NCBI RefSeq assembly: GCF_002157835.1
Contig: NZ_CP020809.1
Location: 4,154,001-4,218,000, forward strand
Length of the DNA: 64,000 nucleotides
Direction: 5' to 3'
Origin: Mycobacterium dioxanotrophicus
GTDB lineage: Bacteria; Actinomycetota; Actinomycetes; Mycobacteriales; Mycobacteriaceae
Shown piece after piece: positions 9,127 through 16,720 of the stretch; positions within the stretch are counted from its first letter, which is position 1; each line of letters starts with the position of its first letter. Made by a program: the position numbers and the translations under genes. The notes under the pieces were generated by a model. It searched no databases. It was not told where the DNA came from and worked only from the letters and a program-made list of their open reading frames with translations.

Positions 9127-9615
9127 TCAGGAACTCCGTGGATACCAGTCGGGAATCTGGTCGGCGGGGCGAGGATACTTCTCCAAGTCTGCGATGTACG
9201 TCTCGTCTGCGGGCTGCACCGTCCAGTCGGGCCGGGCGTCGTAGTTGTAGTCGAATGCGCACTTGCCGTCCGGCGTCGCCGTCAAGGTGGCCGACAGCCA
9301 AGCCCCTCGGCCCTGAGTGGCCATCAACTCCCGCAGGTTCTTGAACGCCATGATCATGTTGATCGGCGACTTCACTATCTCCGACGTCCCGGCGCTGTTG
9401 GTGAGGGTTACCTGGGACTCGGCGACCGTGTTGGCCTTGCGGTACTCGATGGTGCAGTTCTCCCAGCCTCCGCGTGGAAGGGCCTCGAACAACGCGCGCA
9501 CGACGGCGGTCTGCGCGTCGCCCAGCTGCACCAGGTACGGCGGTTCCTCGGTCACGCGATTGAACCAGTCACCACGTCGCTGTCCCTTCATCTTCGAGCG
9601 GTGGCCGTTACGCAA
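9127..9615 (-). CDS. Probable immunity protein, YezG/DUF600-like
   Basis: 162 aa. The C-terminal half has FDYNYDARPDW followed by Y..DLEKYPRPADQIPDWY, a pattern resembling YezG-like (DUF600) immunity proteins that neutralise contact-dependent or type VII toxins. The start overlaps the end of the GAD-like gene by 8 bp, so the two are probably co-translated. An internal ATG eight codons in is also possible. The specific family assignment is tentative. Confidence 0.55.
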   Translation of the reverse strand: MRNGHRSKMKGQRRGDWFNRVTEEPPYLVQLGDAQTAVVRALFEALPRGGWENCTIEYRKANTVAESQVTLTNSAGTSEIVKSPINMIMAFKNLRELMATQGRGAWLSATLTATPDGKCAFDYNYDARPDWTVQPADETYIADLEKYPRPADQIPDWYPRSS

Positions 9616-10261
9616 CCACGTACCAGTCGTCGCCTATGACCGATCTCAGCAGCGCCATGTGGACATGAATCTGGAACGGGTGGGTGGCCTCCACAATCGC
9701 AGCGCCGCCGACCAGTAGACCCGGCGCGAACCTGTACACCTCGTCGAACCGCAAGTCTCCGAGGTGCTGGTGGGTCCGTTCGAACATGGGCTCCTCGTTC
9801 TTGTCGAAGAACTCGAACCGCTCCATGCTCGACGCACCGAAGAACGACAGCATCGCCCGCTCGAAGCCAGTAGGGGTGAGCATTCTCGCCGGCGGTTTGA
9901 CGAACAGGACTCCACGTACCGGATCAACGATGAGCGAGATCCCGTACCCGGGCGTCCAGAACCAGACCTTCCCGAAAGCGCTTCGGACGAACGGGATGTA
10001 CTGCGCGTCCGCGCCCAGCCGCGGGTGCTGAACTCTATCGAGGAGGACCTCCTCGGTGGTCACCTTCCACTCGATCGGATCGACCAGCCAGGCTGTCCCG
10101 TTCCCGAATCCGGAGAACCCGAACTCCTGCCAGTAGGAGATCAGGCAGTCCGGGACGAGTCCGGTGTAGGCCGTAACGTGCTCGTCAGTGCACGCGGGAC
10201 CGGGGATCGAGAACGGAAGCTTCGTGAGGAACAGTTCGAAATCTTCGTCAGCCACCGTCAC
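9608..10261 (-). CDS. GAD-like/DUF1851 immunity protein
   Basis: 217 aa from a GTG at 10261 (two codons later, another GTG is possible). The N-terminal half has the GAD-like pattern: a short helix, then Y.GLVPDCLISYWQEFGFSGFGNGTAWLVDP. The C-terminal half (VWFWTPGYGISLIVDPVRGVLFV, then FFDKNEEPMFERTHQHLGDLRFDEVYRFAPGLLVGG) matches the DUF1851/Tdi1 type. This two-domain architecture is known for immunity proteins of type VI and polymorphic toxins. Part of the immunity array. Confidence 0.7.
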   Translation of the reverse strand: MTVADEDFELFLTKLPFSIPGPACTDEHVTAYTGLVPDCLISYWQEFGFSGFGNGTAWLVDPIEWKVTTEEVLLDRVQHPRLGADAQYIPFVRSAFGKVWFWTPGYGISLIVDPVRGVLFVKPPARMLTPTGFERAMLSFFGASSMERFEFFDKNEEPMFERTHQHLGDLRFDEVYRFAPGLLVGGAAIVEATHPFQIHVHMALLRSVIGDDWYVVA

Positions 10262-10316
10262 CCCACGGCCGCGCACACCGCGTCGCCCACCCGGCACTCG
10301 CACGGGCCACGGCGGA

Positions 10317-10700
10317 TCAGCATTCTCCAGGCCGTGCACGGAACTGCGGTGGCACGTAGAGGTTCTCGGTCGGAATCTGTCGCCCGGTCGGAATGTCGAA
10401 AATACGAATGCCCGACTCGTCACGCACGACTTCGAGGTCGGAACCCACCTCGAAGTCCCAAATGCCTACAAGCGCGGGTTCGATGTAGCAGACGTCGTTA
10501 TAGTCCACGATCTGCCAACTTTCGCGCTCATTCAGATACTCCGACGTGTCGATTTCGCTCATGATTCGCCAGCCGTTGTCGACACCGGTCTGCGACGGCC
10601 TCCGCCACATCCAGCGCACCCTGCCCCGCCGTTCCATCACATTCGTGGTAGCAAGGCAGGCCCCGGCCTTCGGGATGAACTCGATGTACTCGCCCCTCAC
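10317..10700 (-). CDS. DUF2185/Imm33-like immunity protein
   Basis: 127 aa, GTG start 6 bp after the stop of the ankyrin gene. ACLATTNVMERRGRVRWMWRRP followed by DNGWRIMSEIDTSEYLNE is characteristic of DUF2185 (Imm33-like) immunity proteins. A short C-terminal beta-rich stretch follows. Soluble. Co-transcribed with its neighbours. Confidence 0.68.
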   Translation of the reverse strand: MRGEYIEFIPKAGACLATTNVMERRGRVRWMWRRPSQTGVDNGWRIMSEIDTSEYLNERESWQIVDYNDVCYIEPALVGIWDFEVGSDLEVVRDESGIRIFDIPTGRQIPTENLYVPPQFRARPGEC

Positions 10701-10706
10701 GGTGCT

Positions 10707-11225
10707 CTACGCCTCGTTTCGAGTGGACTCGTACGCTGACACCCTTTCGCGCAACAGCGGCAGGTTCCACGCCGAGTTGAAGATCAAGTCGCGCAAGTAC
10801 CGGCTCGACAGATCAAGATTCGGCTGGTCGAAGATCACGTCGTAGAACGGCACGCAGGCCGTTTCAGGTGACGGCCCGTGCTGGATCAGCACGGCCAACG
10901 GCGGACCGAACCGCTTCGAGAAGAGGTTGATGTCGGCTCCGCCATCGATGAGGCGACGGAGCATAGGGGCCTCGAATGAGGTGTCATGTGTTCGCTGATC
11001 GAACAACACGTGAAGGACGTTGATGCCCTCCGACGCCACCGATGGATCCGCTCCGTCATCGAGAAGTCGCATGGTGATCGCCACCCGCGCCTCCACATCT
11101 CTGTTGGCCACCGACTTGAACAGCAGGGGCCTCCCGCCCGACCAGAGACGTTTTGCGTCGTCAGGGGAGTACTCCTCGAGGAACTCGTCGTAGGTCGCCC
11201 TCTGCGCAGCGTAAAGGAGGCTCAT
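10707..11225 (-). CDS. Ankyrin-repeat protein, probable cognate immunity protein
   Basis: 172 aa. Contains ankyrin-type units: LLDDGADPSVASEGINVLHVLF and LIDGGADINLFSKRFGPPLAVLI. Ankyrin proteins are frequent immunity partners of polymorphic toxins. It is the first gene after the toxin (25 bp gap, AAAGGAGG just before the ATG), the usual place for the cognate immunity gene, so it is the best candidate for neutralising the GH-E nuclease domain. No cysteine cluster or signal peptide. Confidence 0.68.
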   Translation of the reverse strand: MSLLYAAQRATYDEFLEEYSPDDAKRLWSGGRPLLFKSVANRDVEARVAITMRLLDDGADPSVASEGINVLHVLFDQRTHDTSFEAPMLRRLIDGGADINLFSKRFGPPLAVLIQHGPSPETACVPFYDVIFDQPNLDLSSRYLRDLIFNSAWNLPLLRERVSAYESTRNEA

Positions 11226-11250
11226 TGTCCGCTACGTCCACTCTTCTCGC

Positions 11251-13332
11251 TCACGGTCCCTCGTCAATGTGGGATCTGTTCCGGTAGGGATCTTGCACTC
11301 GGAAATTGTTCGGATCGCGATTGATGTTCCAGAACTCCTCGTAACTTAGTTCGCCCCTCAGATAGGCATCCCTGGTAAGACGGTACTCCTCGCCAGGGGG
11401 GTGCCCCATGTCCCACAGCCCTTTTCGAGGGTCGCCGGGCTGCCACTCGATGAGCCGATGACCGTTCTCGACTGTCCAGCCGTCGCCAATGGGACCATTG
11501 GGATGAAGGAGAACCCACTGCTGGTTCTGTCCCGGAGCCGGAAGATCCAGCCGGCCGCCGCTGATCTGATCGAGTTGTTCGTCGCGCGAGATGTGCCAGG
11601 TGTCCTCGACTTGGCCAGGCCCGAACGGCGGTCTGCCGCCGTTCGCGTACGGCAGGCGATCACCGTTGACGTCGTATCCGTAGCTACCGGGTTCCCCATG
11701 CGGCGGTAGCGGTCGAGGAGGTGGCTCGGTTACATCGGAAGGCGCGCGATGCTCTGCCGGTGGGTCCGGATTGTGGTGAACGGGAGGCAGATCCGGAGTG
11801 TGGTGAACGGGAGGCAGATCCGGAGTGTGCGGAACAACCGGCACCACGCCACGTTCCAGCACGCCTGCCTCGGGCAGCGCACCACGTTCCAACGCACCCA
11901 GCTCGGGCAACACCGACTTGCCCAGCAACCCCTCCGCACCCAGAGGTGCCGTGGCGGCCATAGCGGTGGCGTCGAACATCTTGTCGCCGGCGTACTTACC
12001 CGGGTTGTCGATCATCTCCGGTATGTCGTCCACGACCCCGTTGACCGCACCCCACGGTCCCAGCGGCCCCATCGGATCGCGCAGGTGCAGCGGATCCTTC
12101 ATATGGTTTTCGACGGCCGATTCCCCGAGCTGTTGCCATGACTCGGCGACGCCGGGGTGGCCCTCCCCTCCGGTGCCGGTAAGGTTCTGCAGCGTCTCCA
12201 CCGTGGAGTCGAGCCGGTTGTAGAACTGGTCATGAGCTTCGTTGACGAAGTTGTTGAATTTGTCCCCGAGCTTCTCGCCGAGGCTGCGAGTGTCGGCGGG
12301 CGCGGGACCCGGCGTGGTGTCCGGCTTGGCCGGGGTGTGAGCAGCTGAGTCCGCGAGCGCGGCGTTCACCCGCTGCGCATCGGCCACCATGGCATTGACC
12401 TGCGACTCGATCTGGTCGGGCGGTACGCCCTGCTGCCGTAAGAGGTTCCGGGCCTGCGTCTTGAACTGTTCGACTGCCTGCGGGCTTATCGCCGGCGCCG
12501 CGGTGGGCTTCGGTTCTGCCCCGGCGGCCGGAGGATCGTTGGCACCCAACAAGTCTCCCAGGTCGCCGCCGACGTCCCCGGTGGTGGCGGGAGGCTTCTC
12601 GCCGGGTTTCAGCCCCGACTTCTTCGCCGCGTCCTCCACTGACTTCGGTACCGCGAACGGACCAATCTGACCGGTCGCCTGCTCCGCAGGTTTGTCACCC
12701 GCCTCGTCTTTGCGGTCCTCGTCCGGCTTGTCCTGGACCACCTTGTTGTCGACGAGTCGCACGGTGGGCTCGCCGTCACGTCCCTCACCTTCGCCCTCGA
12801 ACCGGATGCCCTCCAGCTCACCGGCCTTCTTCTGCAGCCGTCCCTCCGCGAACATGACGGTCTGGCCGAGCCGCTCGGCGTACCAGCGGATGTCTTCGGC
12901 GTGCTCGGTGGCGGCCCTGTTCCGCTCGACGATCGTGTTGATGTCGTAGCGGCGGGCGTCGGTCACCTTGAGGTGTTCGCTGACCGTGAACCCGTCGTCC
13001 TCGGCTGTGGTGATCGCGGCCACCACCTCGCGCTGCGCGGCGTTGATGTCGGTGACGGCGTCCTCGGCGATGCCGGCGGCTTCGCGCACGACTCCGTTCT
13101 GGTTGCCGGCCACCACACCGTCAGCGGTCGCACGATCCAACGCCGCGTCCTTGGCATCACCCTCCCAGGTGGTTCCGCCCGGGGAGGCGATGTTCTGGCG
13201 GTGCCGGTCGAACACTTCGTCGGACTGGTCGGCGGCGGTGCGCCACCGTGCTGCGGCGTCGGAGAAGTCGACCGTGGTGAGGTCCTCGATCTCCGAACGT
13301 ATGGTGAATCGGCCGGCGGGGGCAGCGCTCAC
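11251..13332 (-). CDS. Type VII-secreted polymorphic toxin with GH-E nuclease domain
   Basis: 693 aa. Residues 1-190 are an alpha-helical ESX/LXG-like domain. Residues 195-420 are a Pro/Ala/Asp-rich linker, then a helical segment, then proline-histidine-rich repeats of the type HTPDLPPVH (about 495-530). The last ~110 residues match the GH-E family of HNH/endonuclease-VII-like nucleases: WQPGDPRKGLWDMGHPPGEEY (G643-H644 pair, following glutamates), the YLRGELSYEEF helix and a terminal NRSH (685-688). The toxin is therefore a predicted DNA/RNA-cleaving effector. The GTG start overlaps the upstream ESX-like gene by 4 bp; candidate immunity genes follow immediately. Likely delivered through an ESX system encoded elsewhere on the element or by the host. 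Confidence 0.82.
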   Translation of the reverse strand: MSAAPAGRFTIRSEIEDLTTVDFSDAAARWRTAADQSDEVFDRHRQNIASPGGTTWEGDAKDAALDRATADGVVAGNQNGVVREAAGIAEDAVTDINAAQREVVAAITTAEDDGFTVSEHLKVTDARRYDINTIVERNRAATEHAEDIRWYAERLGQTVMFAEGRLQKKAGELEGIRFEGEGEGRDGEPTVRLVDNKVVQDKPDEDRKDEAGDKPAEQATGQIGPFAVPKSVEDAAKKSGLKPGEKPPATTGDVGGDLGDLLGANDPPAAGAEPKPTAAPAISPQAVEQFKTQARNLLRQQGVPPDQIESQVNAMVADAQRVNAALADSAAHTPAKPDTTPGPAPADTRSLGEKLGDKFNNFVNEAHDQFYNRLDSTVETLQNLTGTGGEGHPGVAESWQQLGESAVENHMKDPLHLRDPMGPLGPWGAVNGVVDDIPEMIDNPGKYAGDKMFDATAMAATAPLGAEGLLGKSVLPELGALERGALPEAGVLERGVVPVVPHTPDLPPVHHTPDLPPVHHNPDPPAEHRAPSDVTEPPPRPLPPHGEPGSYGYDVNGDRLPYANGGRPPFGPGQVEDTWHISRDEQLDQISGGRLDLPAPGQNQQWVLLHPNGPIGDGWTVENGHRLIEWQPGDPRKGLWDMGHPPGEEYRLTRDAYLRGELSYEEFWNINRDPNNFRVQDPYRNRSHIDEGP

Positions 13333-13589
13333 ACGCTCACCGTGGTGATGGCGTCGCCGCTGTCTCCGTCGGTGGTGTCGTAGCGGGCACCACCGGTGGA
13401 CAGGTCGCCGGCCTGGCCGCTGATCCGGTGGGCCTGGCGTCGGCGTAGCGAGGACAGCGCCGCGTCCATCGCGGCGATGCCGACGTTGCTGGACGTCCCG
13501 CCTTCGCCGGCCAGTGCAGCGGTAGCGACATCGCTGTCGGCGGCTGCGATGCGCAGGCCGTCAGAGTTCACATTCAGTTTGTTTGCCAT
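13329..13589 (-). CDS. Small ESX/WXG100-size partner protein
   Basis: 86 aa from an ATG preceded by GGGGGAT. Small, helical, Ala/Ser-rich, without cysteine or signal peptide, and encoded directly in front of a large secreted toxin with 4-bp overlap. This is the usual arrangement for a WXG100-like co-secretion partner of type VII toxins, although a WXG motif is absent. It probably pairs with the helical N-terminus of the toxin. Confidence 0.6.
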   Translation of the reverse strand: MANKLNVNSDGLRIAAADSDVATAALAGEGGTSSNVGIAAMDAALSSLRRRQAHRISGQAGDLSTGGARYDTTDGDSGDAITTVSV

Positions 13590-14012
13590 GCCAATCCCCC
13601 AACCGGCGAACACCTGGTCGTGAGGCTACCTCACGATTGCTGGGGGACGTGACAATGTTCGGCAACTACGATTTGCGCAGCTTGAGTGGCTGAAACGCCC
13701 AGTCTGTCGAGGCTCACCAGGAGCGCGCCACCGGACACAGCGAACCCGGCGACGAGCTTCCAGGGTTCGTGTCCCGGATCCCGGAGAGCATCGGCACCAC
13801 CCGACCCGTACCGAGGTACGGGTTCGTTCGTTGGTCCGGATGAACTTCTGGCGTCGGCGGCGGCGCGGTTGATCCATCGACGGAACGTGACTGCAGCTAT
13901 CGGGGGTCGAGCGACCCGGAGCAGATCCGCTCGTGGTGACAGTCGCGCCGCGCACGTTCGATTCCCCGAAACCCCACCAACATCCGCACCGTCCCCGGAT
14001 GAAGGAATGCAC
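13590..14012. other. Gene-free spacer between divergent units
   Basis: About 420 bp separating the minus-strand toxin operon from the plus-strand series of small genes. One copy of the 11-bp intergenic motif lies at 13644-13654. No other gene, repeat or hairpin is convincing, though promoters for both directions must lie here. Confidence 0.4.
13644..13654 (+). repeat. Intergenic motif GGGACGTGACA, copy 4
   Basis: One mismatch at the first base from the AGGACGTGACA form. It points right and lies 55 bp upstream of the start of the divergent ESX-partner gene (13589). Confidence 0.55.
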
Positions 14013-14219
14013 ATGGCAGTGAACGTGTGGAACTTGAAGGTAGGCGACAAGGTGCGCGAGAAAGGCAAGGCCTACGACCTGGCCGTGTCGTTCATCTCCC
14101 CACCCATGTCGGGCGGTCGCGCAGAACAACACGGTCCGCGCATCACCGCGCATATCCGCCCGGGTGGATACAGCGTCGACTTCGACGCTCAGACCGCTGA
14201 CCGGTTCGACAACCTGTAG
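14013..14219 (+). CDS. Small hypothetical protein
   Basis: 68 aa starting MAVNVWNLKVGDKVREKG, with GAAGGA before the ATG. The first half resembles a small SH3-like beta barrel (a KVGDKVR pattern). First gene of a rightward series of very short plasmid genes. Function unknown. Confidence 0.55.
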   Translation: MAVNVWNLKVGDKVREKGKAYDLAVSFISPPMSGGRAEQHGPRITAHIRPGGYSVDFDAQTADRFDNL

Positions 14220-14362
14220 CCCGCCGGCCCCGTCGACGAATCCGAGCGCCCGTCGTGCGCTTCCGAACTCTCCCCTGTGCCGGAGACAGGTCCTTTCGGC
14301 TGGAGATGGGCGCACGACGGGCTCGAGTACACACCTTCCCCCAATAGGACTGAGGAGAACTG

Positions 14363-14581
14363 ATGATGCGTAAGAAGACCGTGTTCGACCTGTGCGAGAG
14401 CCACGCCAGCCTAGGCGGCGGCCGTCGCACCGCAGAGATTGTCTGCGAAGGCGGGCCCGCCTACGGATCGCCGTGCACGCCGCGGCCGTGCCGGATCCTG
14501 CCCGGCTCGGACGACTTCGCGGAGTCGGCGACCGATGAGGTGGCTGCCGAGTGGGTCCGCGACTGGGCCATCAACCGGTAG
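14363..14581 (+). CDS. Small cysteine-containing hypothetical protein
   Basis: 72 aa, ATG preceded by TGAGGAGAAC. Contains four cysteines (CESH, VCEGG, PCTPRPC), which might bind metal, and an acidic tail ending EWVRDWAINR. The next gene begins 15 bp after its stop. Confidence 0.55.
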   Translation: MMRKKTVFDLCESHASLGGGRRTAEIVCEGGPAYGSPCTPRPCRILPGSDDFAESATDEVAAEWVRDWAINR

Positions 14582-14595
14582 ACCAGGAGCAATCG

Positions 14596-14886
14596 ATGCA
14601 CGCCACCGTCACCGTCGTCTCGGACACCGAGCACGATCCGTACACCTGCTACTGGGCCGAACTCCGCGACGTTCACGCCGTGGACGCGGCGAACTACTTC
14701 ATCGGCTCCGACAACTGGACGCAGGTCGAAGAAGAGCCGGAACCTGAGGCGCACCCGCACTCCGCGTCGGTCGAACGCGACGGGCACCCTCCGCTGCACT
14801 TCATCGCTGCGGACCCCACAGTCGCGGACACGGCCTCCGATGCGCTCGTGAAGATCCTCGGGCGCGGCCCCGACAGCGTCCACTGA
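14596..14886 (+). CDS. Small acidic hypothetical protein
   Basis: 96 aa from an ATG preceded by CAGGAGC. Acidic mid-region (EEEPEPEAHPHS). Same operon as the preceding short gene. No family recognised. Confidence 0.55.
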   Translation: MHATVTVVSDTEHDPYTCYWAELRDVHAVDAANYFIGSDNWTQVEEEPEPEAHPHSASVERDGHPPLHFIAADPTVADTASDALVKILGRGPDSVH

Positions 14887-14912
14887 ACTTCCCCCAACCC
14901 ACGGAGACCACC

Positions 14913-15014
14913 GTGCCCGTCAACACCCAGACCCTGATCGACTGTCGCGTCGTCGGCGCGTCAGGGAACTGCGTTGCGCATATACGCCCGTCTCGCACCG
15001 CGTCCGCCAATTGA
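14913..15014 (+). CDS. Possible 33-residue ORF
   Basis: GTG start after ACGGAGACC, encoding 33 residues with two cysteines. Spacing and strand fit the small-gene operon, but the length is too short to be sure it is translated. Confidence 0.3.
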   Translation: MPVNTQTLIDCRVVGASGNCVAHIRPSRTASAN

Positions 15015-15138
15015 GTCGGTGTGACTTGGCGGCCCGGGGTGGTGCCAACTTCGCTGGGGATGGCTCCGACGCTGATTTCGCGCGGGCGGGTCCAAAACTC
15101 GGTGGAACCGATCGCGGCCGGGGTGCGTCCAACTGGTT

Positions 15139-15297
15139 GTGGACGAATACGCGGAGGATCTCACTGGGCCGCAGTTGCCACCCGAGGTGGAGGAGTACCT
15201 GGCTGGAGAACGCGAATGGCACAGGCTGCTGCGCAGGACCAGGGCTGTGACGCCGGAGGAGGCCGCCGAGATGCTGATGCCGCGGGCGGGGCAGTGA
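15139..15297 (+). CDS. Small acidic helical protein
   Basis: 52 aa, GTG start. Composition is strongly helical and acidic at the N-terminus (VDEYAEDLTG, PEVEEYLAGEREW) and it has good third-position GC bias. The stop overlaps the next small gene by 4 bp. Confidence 0.4.
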   Translation: MDEYAEDLTGPQLPPEVEEYLAGEREWHRLLRRTRAVTPEEAAEMLMPRAGQ

Positions 15298-15404
15298 CCC
15301 GTTACCGGTACGCCGGCCGGCTACGGACCTGGGTGTTCTCTGGCAACCCGACGCCCTTCCGCGCCAAGGCCCGTAGCACCCGACTGCCCGACGCCCAGCG
15401 GTAG
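15294..15404 (+). CDS. Small basic protein coupled to the previous gene
   Basis: 36 aa, GTG start inside the GTGA overlap with the preceding stop. Basic and aromatic (RYRYAGRLRTWVF). The overlap is the main support. A competing minus-strand frame over the same bases is listed among the rejected items. Confidence 0.35.
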   Translation: MTRYRYAGRLRTWVFSGNPTPFRAKARSTRLPDAQR

Positions 15405-15617
15405 TGCCGCCGAGCTATGTGCCAGCGCAACCGGGATGACAGCGTTCGGGTACAGCCGTATCCGAACACCGTCGAGCAACTCGCAGATTGTGCCGCTGTC
15501 GTTGCCGTACATGGCCGTGACGCCACGCGGGCCGACGATCACGCCGGGAATCTCGCCGCTCACTTCGCACCGCGCCCCACAACCGATGCCGGACGCATCT
15601 CTACGACGATGCCGCCC

Positions 15618-15863
15618 ATGGCCGATATCACCGCGCGCTCGCTGGAACTGTTTCTCGATTACGCCCGCGACGCCGACAACTGGGGCGGGACCCCGCTCGT
15701 AGGCGGCAATGTCGGCGGTTCACGGGAGGACAACGGCAACCTCACGCAACTCAAGCAGGCCGGGCTGGTCACCACGTTCAACCATGATCCGGGCGACACG
15801 TGGATCAGGTTCACCGAGGCTGGCAGAGCGTTGGCCGCAGAACACGGCGTCGAGATGGTCTGA
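15618..15863 (+). CDS. Small protein with winged-helix-like features
   Basis: 81 aa from MADITARSL (an in-frame ATG three codons upstream is also possible). The sequence alternates helices with NLTQLKQAGLVTTF and a W.RFTEAGRALAAEHG tail, reminiscent of small phage/plasmid winged-helix proteins. No strong Shine-Dalgarno sequence is seen. Confidence 0.5.
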   Translation: MADITARSLELFLDYARDADNWGGTPLVGGNVGGSREDNGNLTQLKQAGLVTTFNHDPGDTWIRFTEAGRALAAEHGVEMV

Positions 15864-16040
15864 GGCCGGTTTTCCGCAACGTATTCGTCCCCGTGCCCCA
15901 GCCCTCGCCATGTGCGACACCGGGAGAATCGGTCATGTGGGCCCCACGCGCACACCTGCGAGGACACAGATCGATCGCGTCACAGCGCAAGATCGCGCCC
16001 CGGACTGTGACGGTCGTCATCGGCGGGAAACATCCCGGCC

Positions 16041-16385
16041 GTGAAGTGGATTGAAGCGACCCAAACCGTCGAATTGACGCAGCGCAACGTGACTGCCCTC
16101 GCCGATAAGCTCGACGACCCGCTGTCCTGCCGGACCCTGGTCACGGACTGTCGCCGGATCGCCGTCTGCTCCATCGAGGACTCCGACTGCACCGTCAGGG
16201 ACAAGGCAGCCGCGGCTTCCATCGGGATCGTGCGACTAACCAGGTCCGATCTGGCGGCGCTGGCTTCCCCGGGCGCAGCAGTGGCCGCGGCGGGTGTGAC
16301 CGTGGTCGCCGTCCAGGACAAGGATCACTACAGCGACCGCGCTCCCGGGACTGTCTACATGCCGAGCACTGAGGAGTACCGATGA
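16041..16385 (+). CDS. Hypothetical plasmid protein
   Basis: 114 aa, GTG start. Contains four cysteines in the first half (SCRTL, TDCRRIAVCSIEDSDC) and an alanine-rich helix, ending YMPSTEEYR. The stop overlaps the next gene by 4 bp (ATGA). No family recognised. Confidence 0.5.
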   Translation: MKWIEATQTVELTQRNVTALADKLDDPLSCRTLVTDCRRIAVCSIEDSDCTVRDKAAAASIGIVRLTRSDLAALASPGAAVAAAGVTVVAVQDKDHYSDRAPGTVYMPSTEEYR

Positions 16386-16630
16386 GCCGGACGTACGACC
16401 GCAGCGAGGTTCCCGATCTGTCCGAAATCGGCGGGCACTGGGACCCGCGTCAACCCGAGTACCACCAGACCCCGGGAGGTTTCGTCTCCCCCGGCCGGCT
16501 CGTGGCTCGGATTCCGGGTCGAGATTGGCCCAGTTCCCCCGAAGAGTGCACGGCGGGGCTCCGCGATGCGGAGTGGATCCTGGGCGGTCGGGTCCTGATC
16601 TGCACCGGATGTGGACTCGATGGCACATGA
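16382..16630 (+). CDS. Hypothetical protein coupled to the previous gene
   Basis: 82 aa. Ends with CTGCGL, a possible half zinc site, after a WDPRQPEYHQTPGGF stretch. The 4-bp overlap with the preceding gene shows the two form one unit. Convergent with the PARP gene. Confidence 0.5.
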   Translation: MSRTYDRSEVPDLSEIGGHWDPRQPEYHQTPGGFVSPGRLVARIPGRDWPSSPEECTAGLRDAEWILGGRVLICTGCGLDGT

Positions 16631-16720
16631 TCGCGTCTTTTGTCCGCCACGCTCTCAGCCGGTCGCGAAGGGCAACACGGGGCGTATTTCCTCCGGACTG
16701 ATACGCCTACCATGGCGTGC

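Noticed and set aside
11740..11830. Short tandem repeats resembling a CRISPR or minisatellite
   Set aside because: They are in-frame HTPDLPPVH-type peptide repeats in the linker of the toxin; spacers are absent.
11401..13383. Several plus-strand frames opposite the toxin gene
   Set aside because: Shadows of a strongly GC3-biased gene; no ribosome sites and low-complexity translations.
15321..15563. Minus-strand frame of 80 codons (MSGEIPGVIVGPRGVTAMYGNDSGTICELLDGVRIRLYPNAV)
   Set aside because: The N-terminal half has good codon bias, but it overlaps two plus-strand small genes that are coupled by a GTGA overlap. I could not decide, and left it out of the feature list.
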